From Paracoccaceae bacterium (GTDB taxonomy: Bacteria > Pseudomonadota > Alphaproteobacteria > Rhodobacterales > Rhodobacteraceae), in NCBI GenBank assembly GCA_026984895.1, contig JALSRF010000052.1:1-5012 (forward strand): 5,012 nucleotides of DNA, written 5' to 3'. The notes beneath the pieces are model-generated. The model was not told the DNA's origin, made no database searches, and saw nothing but the letters and a program-made list of their open reading frames with translations. The position numbers were made by a program, and so were the translations under genes. Below are positions 1-5,012 of this stretch, piece after piece; position 1 is the first letter of the stretch, and the number at the start of each line of letters is the position of its first letter.

Positions 1-5
1 ACCGT

Positions 6-45
6 TTAACAATACGTTAATCAGGATTCGTTAAGGATACGTTCA
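6..45 (+). promoter_or_regulatory. Two CtrA-like TTAA-N7-TTAA boxes in direct repeat
   Basis: Positions 6-20 read TTAACAATACGTTAA, a perfect TTAA-N7-TTAA. Positions 31-45 read TTAAGGATACGTTCA, the same architecture with one mismatch in the second half-site. The two 15-mers match at 12 of 15 positions and start 25 bp apart. TTAA-N7-TTAA is the known binding motif of the alphaproteobacterial response regulator CtrA. The repeats lie 27-66 bp upstream of the flippase start codon, in a short AT-rich stretch within GC-rich DNA, which suits an operator or promoter. That CtrA itself binds is inference; another regulator, or an AT-rich promoter with chance TTAA words, is possible. I cannot identify a convincing -35/-10 pair. 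Confidence 0.4.
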
Positions 46-71
46 CCAATACCAAGCGAACGGAATACCCG

Positions 72-1523
72 ATGTCCACGGTTTCACACGCGCCCTCGCC
101 TGCGCCGGTTTCCGCCCTGATGCTGGTGTCGCGCGCCCGGCTTGCCCTGGCGATCAAGCTTCTGGCGGCCGGCACCGGCTATGGCTTTGCCGTTGCCATG
201 GCCCGGTTGCTGGGGGCACAGGGCTTCGGCATCGTGGGCGTGTCGCTGGCCGCTGCCACCTTCCTGTCGGTTCTGGGAGCGCGCGGGGCGCAAATGGCGG
301 CCCTGCGTTTCGTGCCGCCGCTGGCCGGCAGCCGGGACGCGAAGGCAACGCTTTGCCGGTTTTCCGGCTGGGCGCTGCGCCGGGCCACCGGCGGCGCCGC
401 GGCTGTTGCCATCGTGGCGCTGCCGGCGGCAGCCGTTCTGGCAGATGCCGGTTGGCTTGACGGGTTTTCGCCGCCGGCAATCCTGGCCGGGCTGTTGCTT
501 GTCCCGCTTGTCGGCTGGAGCGACATGGTCGCGCATCTGACGCGCGCCAGCGGCCATCTTGCGCTTTCGCTTCTGCCAAAGGAGGTGTTCTGGCGCGCCA
601 GCGTGCTGCTGGCCGCGGCGCTGATGACGACGGTTGCCCCGCTCACGCCGGTTGCGGTTCTGCTGGTGCTGGGGCTTGCCCTGGCTGCGATCTGCCTGGC
701 CCAGACGGCGCTGCTCTATCGTGCCACCGGCATTGCGGCCGCGCCATTTCCGGTGCGCCCGGTCGATCGCGACTGGCCGCAGGCCGCGCGTTCCTTCTGG
801 GTAAGCTCGGTTTCCAACATCTTCCTGTCCTATGGCGATATCGCGCTGGTCGGCATCATTGCCGGGGCGCGGTCGGCCGGGCTGTATTTTGCGGCCAACC
901 GTCTGGCCATGCTGCTGGCCTTCCTGCTGACCAGCTACAACGTGGTGCTCGGCCCGGCGCTGGCCGACCTGTGGCAACGGGGCGAAGCATCGCGCTTCGC
1001 CGAACTGGTGCATCGCGCAACCCTGAAGGCGACCCTGCCGACGGCGGTTCTGGGGCTGGGGCTGTTTGTGGGCGCGCCGGCGATCCTCGGGCTGTTCGGC
1101 GACGGGTTTGCGCAAGCCGCACCGGTGCTGCGCCTGCTGATCCTGGCCCGCCTCGTGAATGCCGCGGCCGGCCCGACGGACATTGCCCTGAACATGGCCG
1201 GCGAACATCGGGCCGCGATGCGGGCCAGCATCGTCGCACTGATCCTGGGGGCCGGATGCCTGGTCTCCGGCGCCCTTGCCATGGGGGCGCCCGGGGTGGC
1301 CGCCGGGGTTCTGTGCGCATCGCTGCTGCGCAAGGGCCTGTTCTGGGATCTCGCACGCCGGCGCCTGGGAACAAGATGCGACATCGCCGCCGCCGTCAGG
1401 GCGGCCGCTGCGCCTGCCGCATCCGCTGCGCCTGTGACGCCTGCGGCACCCGCCGTCCCTGCGCCCGGCATGCCTGCTGCGCCTGTGGCGGCGGCGGCGC
1501 CGGCCCCCGGAGCGGAGCCATGA
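72..1523 (+). CDS. Oligosaccharide flippase (Wzx/MOP-type polysaccharide exporter)
   Basis: This is a 483-residue inner-membrane protein that probably flips lipid-linked oligosaccharide from cytoplasm to periplasm for exopolysaccharide or O-antigen assembly. About 12 hydrophobic segments run from residue 25 to 425. The best family signature is around residues 255-305: GDIALVG, then AGLYFAANRLA, then a Y-N-x2-L-G-P-x-L-A-D-L segment, followed by LFGDGF and an A-x2-VLRLL helix near 341-357, all typical of polysaccharide biosynthesis proteins of the MOP superfamily. The 400-440 residue core has the usual family length. After residue 440 comes an unusual Ala/Pro-rich tail. The start at 72 has a weak GGAA Shine-Dalgarno at 62-65 with a 6-nt spacer; an in-frame ATG at 120 is a less likely alternative. 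Its stop overlaps the next gene by 4 bp (ATGA), implying translational coupling. The substrate cannot be read from sequence. Confidence 0.9.
   Translation: MSTVSHAPSPAPVSALMLVSRARLALAIKLLAAGTGYGFAVAMARLLGAQGFGIVGVSLAAATFLSVLGARGAQMAALRFVPPLAGSRDAKATLCRFSGWALRRATGGAAAVAIVALPAAAVLADAGWLDGFSPPAILAGLLLVPLVGWSDMVAHLTRASGHLALSLLPKEVFWRASVLLAAALMTTVAPLTPVAVLLVLGLALAAICLAQTALLYRATGIAAAPFPVRPVDRDWPQAARSFWVSSVSNIFLSYGDIALVGIIAGARSAGLYFAANRLAMLLAFLLTSYNVVLGPALADLWQRGEASRFAELVHRATLKATLPTAVLGLGLFVGAPAILGLFGDGFAQAAPVLRLLILARLVNAAAGPTDIALNMAGEHRAAMRASIVALILGAGCLVSGALAMGAPGVAAGVLCASLLRKGLFWDLARRRLGTRCDIAAAVRAAAAPAASAAPVTPAAPAVPAPGMPAAPVAAAAPAPGAEP
1407..1487 (+). repeat. Ala/Pro-coding short repeats in the flippase tail
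   Basis: The 10-mer GCTGCGCCTG occurs exactly three times, at 1407-1416, 1425-1434 and 1476-1485. The last two copies extend to the 12-mer GCTGCGCCTGTG. All copies are in the same reading frame and encode Ala-Ala-Pro, part of a low-complexity tail (flippase residues about 441-483) made almost only of Ala, Pro, Val and Gly. The pattern looks like slippage-driven expansion of a linker. Its function is unknown. Confidence 0.6.
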
Positions 1524-2809
1524 TCGCGGCCAGCCGCCTGCCCGGCGCGCGCGCCGGCGTCATGGCGGCCGAGCCGCTGGCCGTTCTGGCCCTGTTCGTG
1601 GGGCGCTGGCTTGCCGGGATCGTCGAGAATTTCGGCGCCCCCTTCGCGTCGCAGGGCGCAGCGCTGCTGATGCTCGGCCTGCTGGCGCTCCTGTTCCTGC
1701 GCCGGATGCGCCTGGCCAGGGATACGGCGCTGTTCGTTGCCGGGGCCCTGGCCTGGTTCGCGACCGGCACGCTTTCGCTGGCGGCCAACCCGCATGTCAG
1801 GATGATCGACACGCTGGCGCTTCTTTCGCTGCTGATCCTCTATGCGCTGTTTGCCAATGCCGCCGCCATCTACCTGCGCAACGCAGCGGCGCTGCGCCTG
1901 CTCTACCGCCTGTTCGCGGCGTTCGTCGCCTTGGGCGCGATGCTGTCCGTCTGGCAGGTGAGCACCGGGCACGGTTTCGTCGAAGCGGGCAAGTTCCAGG
2001 CGCAGCGCGCGATCGGCAGCGACGTGCATCCGGTATCCTTCGCCATCCAGACGGTCGCAGCACTGGTCGGGCTGGAGATCGCCCGCGCCCGCCTGGGCCG
2101 GCGCGCGGGCGCGGCGCATTCGGCCCTGATGGCCCTTGGAGTGCTGGCGCTTTACCTGACCTATGCGCGCACCGCCTGGGTGATGGCGGCCCTCGTCGTG
2201 GTTGCGCCGCTGCTGCTGAGCGGACCGATGGCGCGCCGGATACTGCTGGGATTCGGCGGGCTGGTTGCGGGCACGGCCCTGCTGGCCACGTCCGATCGGT
2301 TTTCCGACCTGGCCAGCCTGCCGGTCTTTCTTGCGAATTTTTCGCTATCGGACATGGTGTTCGACTGGCGCTACATCGACAATTCGATTTCCTGGCGAAT
2401 CGTGAACTGGAGCCTCGGGTTTCACCAGGCGCTGGAGCAGCCGATCCTGGGTTTCGGCCCCGGGCAATCGGCCGACTCCAGCTATTTCTCGCTGGAAATG
2501 CACAATATCTTCCTGGAAACCTTTTTCGAGGGCGGCCTCTTCGGTCTGGCGGCCTTCCTGCTGGTGCTGGCCGGGCTGTTTCGCATGCACAGGCGATTGC
2601 CCGGCGCCACCGCAACCGACCGCTACACGCGCCTGCTGTGCAATGCCTTCGGCCTGTCGCTGCTGCTTGCGGTGACCTTTTCCACAAGCTTCGTGGACCA
2701 GCTCATGTCGTTTCTGCTCTACATGCTGATGCTGGCCGCCGCGCGGGCCGAAGCGCCCTGCCCGCCCGCCGGTTTCGCTACCTGGAAAAACCGCTTGACC
2801 GGTTGGTAG
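1520..2809 (+). CDS. O-antigen ligase / polysaccharide polymerase-like membrane protein (Wzy_C type)
   Basis: A 429-residue multi-spanning membrane protein, predicted to act on the periplasmic face, either polymerising flipped glycan units (Wzy) or transferring glycan to an acceptor (ligase). There are about 11-12 hydrophobic segments and one large hydrophilic loop at roughly residues 257-347, the usual arrangement in this family. Motifs: SDVHPVSFA (167-175), TYARTAW with R217, ISWRIVNW (300-307), GFGPGQS (321-327), and HNIFLETFFEGGLFG (338-352), the family's H-N...E-x-G-x2-G signature. R217 and H338 are plausible counterparts of the Arg/His pair known to matter in O-antigen ligases. The ATG at 1520 overlaps the flippase stop (ATGA) and has GGAG at 1509-1512 with a 7-nt spacer. 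The open frame extends further upstream, but that part lies inside the flippase gene and encodes only a Cys/Arg-rich shadow. Ligase and polymerase cannot be told apart here. Confidence 0.88.
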   Translation: MIAASRLPGARAGVMAAEPLAVLALFVGRWLAGIVENFGAPFASQGAALLMLGLLALLFLRRMRLARDTALFVAGALAWFATGTLSLAANPHVRMIDTLALLSLLILYALFANAAAIYLRNAAALRLLYRLFAAFVALGAMLSVWQVSTGHGFVEAGKFQAQRAIGSDVHPVSFAIQTVAALVGLEIARARLGRRAGAAHSALMALGVLALYLTYARTAWVMAALVVVAPLLLSGPMARRILLGFGGLVAGTALLATSDRFSDLASLPVFLANFSLSDMVFDWRYIDNSISWRIVNWSLGFHQALEQPILGFGPGQSADSSYFSLEMHNIFLETFFEGGLFGLAAFLLVLAGLFRMHRRLPGATATDRYTRLLCNAFGLSLLLAVTFSTSFVDQLMSFLLYMLMLAAARAEAPCPPAGFATWKNRLTGW

Positions 2810-2823
2810 AAACTTGCCAATCG
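2795..2823 (+). promoter_or_regulatory. deoC: Weak candidate promoter for the deoC cluster
   Basis: TTGACC at 2795-2800 matches five of six bases of the sigma70 -35 consensus. At 17-bp spacing the -10 position (2818-2823, CAATCG) is a poor match to TATAAT. It begins inside the end of the polymerase-like gene. A promoter is expected near here because the pathway changes from glycan assembly to deoxyribose catabolism, but the sequence alone does not prove one, and read-through from upstream is equally possible. Confidence 0.2.
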
Positions 2824-2856
2824 GGCCGCCTCGTGGCAGATTTCCCCGACATGCCC

Positions 2857-2862
2857 GGAGGG
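2857..2862 (+). promoter_or_regulatory. deoC: Shine-Dalgarno site supporting the GTG start of deoC
   Basis: GGAGGG lies 4 nt before the GTG at 2867. It is the strongest ribosome-binding sequence in the 57-bp gap. The later in-frame ATG at 2936 has no purine-rich sequence at a suitable distance. A nearby ATG at 2851 is in another frame. Confidence 0.65.
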
Positions 2863-2866
2863 CCAA

Positions 2867-3859
2867 GTGCAGATCGAAAAGAAAAAGACGCGGCCTGCCC
2901 GGCTTGCGCAGGTCAAGCCGGTGCGCAACCCCGGCATGGCGCTGGACATGGACTGGGTGGCCTCGGTTCAGGCCAATACCTCGGCCATCGAACGCCGCGC
3001 GGCGACGCTGCCTGGGCGCCGCTCGGTCAAGAAGGACTTTCAGGCTGCCTGGCTGCTGAAAGCGGTGTCGCTGATCGACCTGACCACGCTTTCGGGCGAC
3101 GACACGCCGGGGCGGGTGCGCCGGCTGTGCGCCAAGGCCCGCGCGCCTGTGCGCCCCGATCTGCTTGACGCGCTTGGCGTCACCCGCCTGACCACCGGCG
3201 CGGTCTGTGTCTACCACGAGATGGTGCCCACGGCTGTCGCGGCGCTGGAGGGCTCGGGCATCCCGGTCGCGGCTGTCTCCACGGGTTTTCCGGCGGGGCT
3301 GTCGCCGTTCAAGCTGCGCGTCGCGGAAATCGGCGAAAGCGTGAAGGCGGGGGCCAGCGAGATCGACATCGTGATTTCGCGCCGCCATGTGCTCATGGGC
3401 AACTGGCAGGCGCTCTATGACGAGGTGCGCGCCTTTCGCGAAGCCTGCGGGGATGCGCATATGAAAACCATCCTCGCCACCGGCGAACTGGCGACCCTGC
3501 GCAACGTGGCGCGCGCGTCGCTGGTGTGCATGATGGCGGGCGCCGATTTCATCAAGACCTCGACCGGCAAGGAGCCGGTAAACGCCACGCTGCCGGTCTC
3601 GCTGACCATGATCCGGGCGCTGCGCGACTATGGCGAGCGCACCGGCTACAAGATCGGCTACAAGCCCGCGGGCGGCATTTCCAGGGCCAAGGACGCGCTG
3701 ACCTACCTCGCCCTGATCAAGGACGAACTGGGCACCCGCTGGCTGCAACCAGACCTGTTCCGCTTCGGCGCCTCGTCGCTTCTGGGCGATATCGAGCGGC
3801 AGATCGAACACCACGTCACCGGGCGGTATTCGGCCCGCTGGCGCCACCCGATGGGATAG
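2867..3859 (+). CDS. deoC: Deoxyribose-phosphate aldolase (DeoC/DERA)
   Basis: This cytosolic class I aldolase cleaves 2-deoxy-D-ribose-5-phosphate to acetaldehyde and glyceraldehyde-3-phosphate, the last step of deoxynucleoside catabolism. The catalytic set is complete: K230 in DFIKTSTGK is the Schiff-base lysine, K266 in GYKPAGG is the second lysine, and D167 in EIDIVI matches the essential aspartate (E. coli K167, K201, D102). Other landmarks are IDLTTLSGDDT (70-80), GAVCVYHEMV (111-120), STGFPAG (138-144) and the GDIERQIEHHVTGRY end. At 330 residues it is longer than the E. coli enzyme (about 259) and belongs to the long form that includes animal DERA; WLLKAVSLIDLTTLSGDDT is nearly the animal sequence as I recall it. 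It starts with GTG, chosen because of the GGAGGG upstream; M24 (2936) is an alternative that would remove a basic N-terminal extension. The next gene follows after 8 nt. Confidence in function is very high and in the exact start moderate. Confidence 0.97.
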   Translation: MQIEKKKTRPARLAQVKPVRNPGMALDMDWVASVQANTSAIERRAATLPGRRSVKKDFQAAWLLKAVSLIDLTTLSGDDTPGRVRRLCAKARAPVRPDLLDALGVTRLTTGAVCVYHEMVPTAVAALEGSGIPVAAVSTGFPAGLSPFKLRVAEIGESVKAGASEIDIVISRRHVLMGNWQALYDEVRAFREACGDAHMKTILATGELATLRNVARASLVCMMAGADFIKTSTGKEPVNATLPVSLTMIRALRDYGERTGYKIGYKPAGGISRAKDALTYLALIKDELGTRWLQPDLFRFGASSLLGDIERQIEHHVTGRYSARWRHPMG

Positions 3860-3861
3860 GA
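3858..3861 (+). promoter_or_regulatory. Shine-Dalgarno site for the DUF1272 gene
   Basis: AGGA overlaps the TAG stop of deoC and lies 6 nt before the ATG at 3868. It fixes the start of the small gene and shows that the longer open frame extending back into deoC is not its true N-terminus. It also suggests coupled translation from deoC. Confidence 0.6.
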
Positions 3862-3867
3862 CAGAAC

Positions 3868-4128
3868 ATGTTGGAAATGCGCCCCTCCTGCGAATGCTGC
3901 GAGCGTGATCTGCCCGCCGATCAACCCGGTGCAATGATCTGCACTTTTGAATGCACCTTCTGCGCAACCTGTGCCTCGGATGTCCTGCACGGGGTCTGCC
4001 CGAATTGCGGCGATGGGTTCGTACCCCGCCCGCTGCGCTCGGCCCCAAACCTTGCGCGCCACCCGGCGACGACAAAACGGACCATCAATCCCTCGGGCTG
4101 CGCCCCAAACGCCGGATCGACACAATGA
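3868..4128 (+). CDS. Small Cys-rich DUF1272 family protein, predicted metal-binding
   Basis: An 86-residue protein of unknown function, recognised as DUF1272 from its opening (MLEMRPSCECCERDLP) and the FECTFCATCA...GVCPNCG pattern. Nine cysteines fall within the first 47 residues (8, 10, 11, 25, 29, 32, 35, 44, 47), including two CxxC pairs at 32/35 and 44/47, which strongly suggests a structural zinc-binding fold; zinc is inferred, not shown. After residue 55 comes a poorly conserved-looking polar, basic tail with a tenth Cys at 78. There is no signal peptide or membrane segment, so it is probably cytosolic. It sits 8 nt after deoC, and its stop overlaps the dehydrogenase start by 4 bp (ATGA), so the three are very likely co-transcribed. 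A role as an accessory, metal-dependent or regulatory partner of the neighbouring enzymes is speculation. Confidence 0.9.
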   Translation: MLEMRPSCECCERDLPADQPGAMICTFECTFCATCASDVLHGVCPNCGDGFVPRPLRSAPNLARHPATTKRTINPSGCAPNAGSTQ

Positions 4129-5012
4129 ACGTGCCAGAGATACTCGAAACCATGGACTACGGCCCGGCCCCCGAAAGTGCCGCCGATGCGCTGGCCTGGC
4201 TTGTGGATGGCGGCGACCGGTTCGGCCATTTCATCGGTGGCGAATTCACCGCGCCGCGCAACTGTTTCGAAAGCCGCAACCCGGCCACCGGCGAGGTGCT
4301 GGCCCAGATCAGCCAGGGGTCGCCCGAGGACGTGGATGCCGCCGTTGCCGCCGCGCGCCGGGCGCAGCCGCGCTGGGCGCGCCGGTCGGGGCACGAACGC
4401 GCGCGCTACCTTTACGCGCTGGCCCGGCTGATCCAGAAGAACGCCCGGCTTTTCGCGGTGCTGGAGACGCTCGACAACGGCAAGCCGATCCGCGAAAGCC
4501 GCGACATCGACATCCCGCTGGTGATCCGCCATTTCTACTACCACGCCGGCATGGCGCAACTGATGGAAGCCGAACTGCCCGATGCCGAACCGCTTGGCGT
4601 CTGCGGGCAGATCATCCCGTGGAATTTCCCGCTGCTGATGCTCTCATGGAAGATCGCCCCGGCGATTGCCATGGGCAACACGGTGGTGCTGAAGCCGGCG
4701 GAATATACCTCGCTCACCGCGCTTCTGTTCGCGCAGATCTGCCAGGAGGCCGGGCTGCCAAAGGGCGTGGTCAACATCGTCACCGGCGACGGGCGCACGG
4801 GCGAGGCCATCGTCAACCACCCGGATATCGACAAGATCGCCTTTACCGGCTCGACAGCCGTGGGCCGGCGCATCCGCGAGGCGACAGCGGGCAGCGGCAA
4901 GGCGCTGACGCTGGAACTGGGCGGCAAGTCGCCCTACATCGTCTTTGACGATGCCGATATCGACAGCGCCATCGAGGGGCTGGTGGATGCGATCTGGTTC
5001 AACTCGGGCCAG
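4125..5012 (+). CDS. Aldehyde dehydrogenase, ALDH16-like, 3' part beyond the window
   Basis: The first 296 residues of an NAD(P)-dependent aldehyde dehydrogenase; the frame is open to the last base. Visible motifs: IIPWNFPLLM (163-172) with the catalytic-site N167, VVLKPAE (187-193) with K190 contacting the cofactor, the Rossmann-type FTGSTAVG (240-247), and ELGGKSP (264-270) with general base E264. The last residues, WFNSGQ, normally precede the catalytic Cys by only a few residues, so that Cys is just outside. The N-terminus (EILETMDYGPAPESAADALAWL, residues 5-26, then GHFIGGEF) and the short link before GVCGQIIPW resemble ALDH16, a family of about 780-800 residues with two ALDH domains, rather than single-domain enzymes. 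It overlaps the DUF1272 stop (ATGA) and has only a weak GGA at 4114-4116, so translation probably depends on coupling. After deoC, acetaldehyde is the likely substrate, by inference. ALDH assignment is firm; the ALDH16 subfamily is about 75% likely. Confidence 0.95.
   Translation, partial: MNVPEILETMDYGPAPESAADALAWLVDGGDRFGHFIGGEFTAPRNCFESRNPATGEVLAQISQGSPEDVDAAVAAARRAQPRWARRSGHERARYLYALARLIQKNARLFAVLETLDNGKPIRESRDIDIPLVIRHFYYHAGMAQLMEAELPDAEPLGVCGQIIPWNFPLLMLSWKIAPAIAMGNTVVLKPAEYTSLTALLFAQICQEAGLPKGVVNIVTGDGRTGEAIVNHPDIDKIAFTGSTAVGRRIREATAGSGKALTLELGGKSPYIVFDDADIDSAIEGLVDAIWFNSGQ

Noticed and set aside
1407..1487. CRISPR-like or tandem-repeat array
   Set aside because: Repeats are only 10-12 bp, unevenly spaced and in frame within a coding tail; they are explained by Ala-Ala-Pro coding.
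971..1519. Upstream extension of the polymerase-like frame into the flippase gene
   Set aside because: The extension encodes Arg/Gly/Cys-rich sequence unlike the family, while the ATG at 1520 has a well-spaced GGAG and an ATGA overlap with the flippase stop.
84..2119. Long - strand open frames opposite the flippase and polymerase-like genes (84-1208, 935-2119)
   Set aside because: Low-complexity Arg/Gln/Ala products without family motifs; the + strand genes have clear membrane topology and signatures.
2815..2843. TGCCA/TGGCA hairpin followed by TTT as an intrinsic terminator
   Set aside because: The stem is only 5 bp with a 14-nt loop and the T run is three bases, too weak to call.
3526..3867. 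N-terminal extension of the DUF1272 frame into deoC
   Set aside because: It is a frame-shifted shadow of deoC; the DUF1272 family start (MLE-x-RP-x-C) is at 3868 with its own Shine-Dalgarno.
2345..4075. 576-codon open frame on the - strand
   Set aside because: It runs antisense across the end of the polymerase-like gene, the intergenic gap, deoC and most of DUF1272. Its product is Arg/Gln/Gly/His-rich with no recognisable domain, typical of a mirror frame in high-GC DNA.
3947..4948. 333-codon + strand frame overlapping DUF1272 and the dehydrogenase
   Set aside because: Its product is Arg/Gly/Pro/Ala-rich with no domain; the overlapping frame starting at 4125 encodes unmistakable ALDH motifs.
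1..5012. Mobile elements, tRNA or rRNA genes
   Set aside because: No transposase or integrase motifs, no terminal inverted repeats, and no tRNA or rRNA signature sequences were seen.

Overview
The window looks like chromosomal DNA of a high-GC alphaproteobacterium, most likely of the Rhodobacteraceae type. The reasons are the strong G/C bias at third codon positions, long spurious antisense frames, tightly packed co-directional genes with ATGA overlaps, and the combination of an animal-like deoC, a DUF1272 protein and an ALDH16-like dehydrogenase. The taxon is inferred from recalled similarity, not from a search. All five genes are on the + strand and no gene-free stretch exceeds 71 bases.

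Region 1 (1-71) is an AT-rich leader that stands out from the GC-rich surroundings. It carries two copies of a TTAA-N7-TTAA/TTCA element, 25 bp apart and 12/15 identical, which resemble CtrA-type operator boxes. All three forward frames are closed by TAA codons before position 35, so no upstream gene can be read through it.

Region 2 (72-2809) is a two-gene polysaccharide export/assembly unit: a multi-spanning oligosaccharide flippase (Wzx/MOP type) with an odd Ala/Pro-rich C-terminal tail, followed with a 4-bp ATGA overlap by an O-antigen ligase/polymerase-like membrane protein (Wzy_C type). They would flip a lipid-linked glycan across the inner membrane and then polymerise or transfer it on the periplasmic side. 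No glycosyltransferase lies in the window, so the rest of the glycan pathway must be elsewhere.

Region 3 (2810-2866) is a 57-bp boundary where function changes abruptly. It holds a good Shine-Dalgarno sequence for the next gene. A weak promoter-like TTGACC lies just upstream, inside the end of the preceding gene.

Region 4 (2867-5012, running off the end) is a compact catabolic cluster: deoC (deoxyribose-5-phosphate aldolase, GTG start), then after 8 nt a small Cys-rich DUF1272 protein, then with a 4-bp ATGA overlap the first 296 codons of an aldehyde dehydrogenase whose N-terminus resembles the two-domain ALDH16 family. DeoC splits 2-deoxyribose-5-phosphate into acetaldehyde and glyceraldehyde-3-phosphate, and the dehydrogenase is a natural candidate to oxidise the acetaldehyde. 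The role of the Cys-rich protein between them is unknown and is the most open question here. The dehydrogenase frame has no stop codon in the window, and its catalytic cysteine would fall just past the last base.
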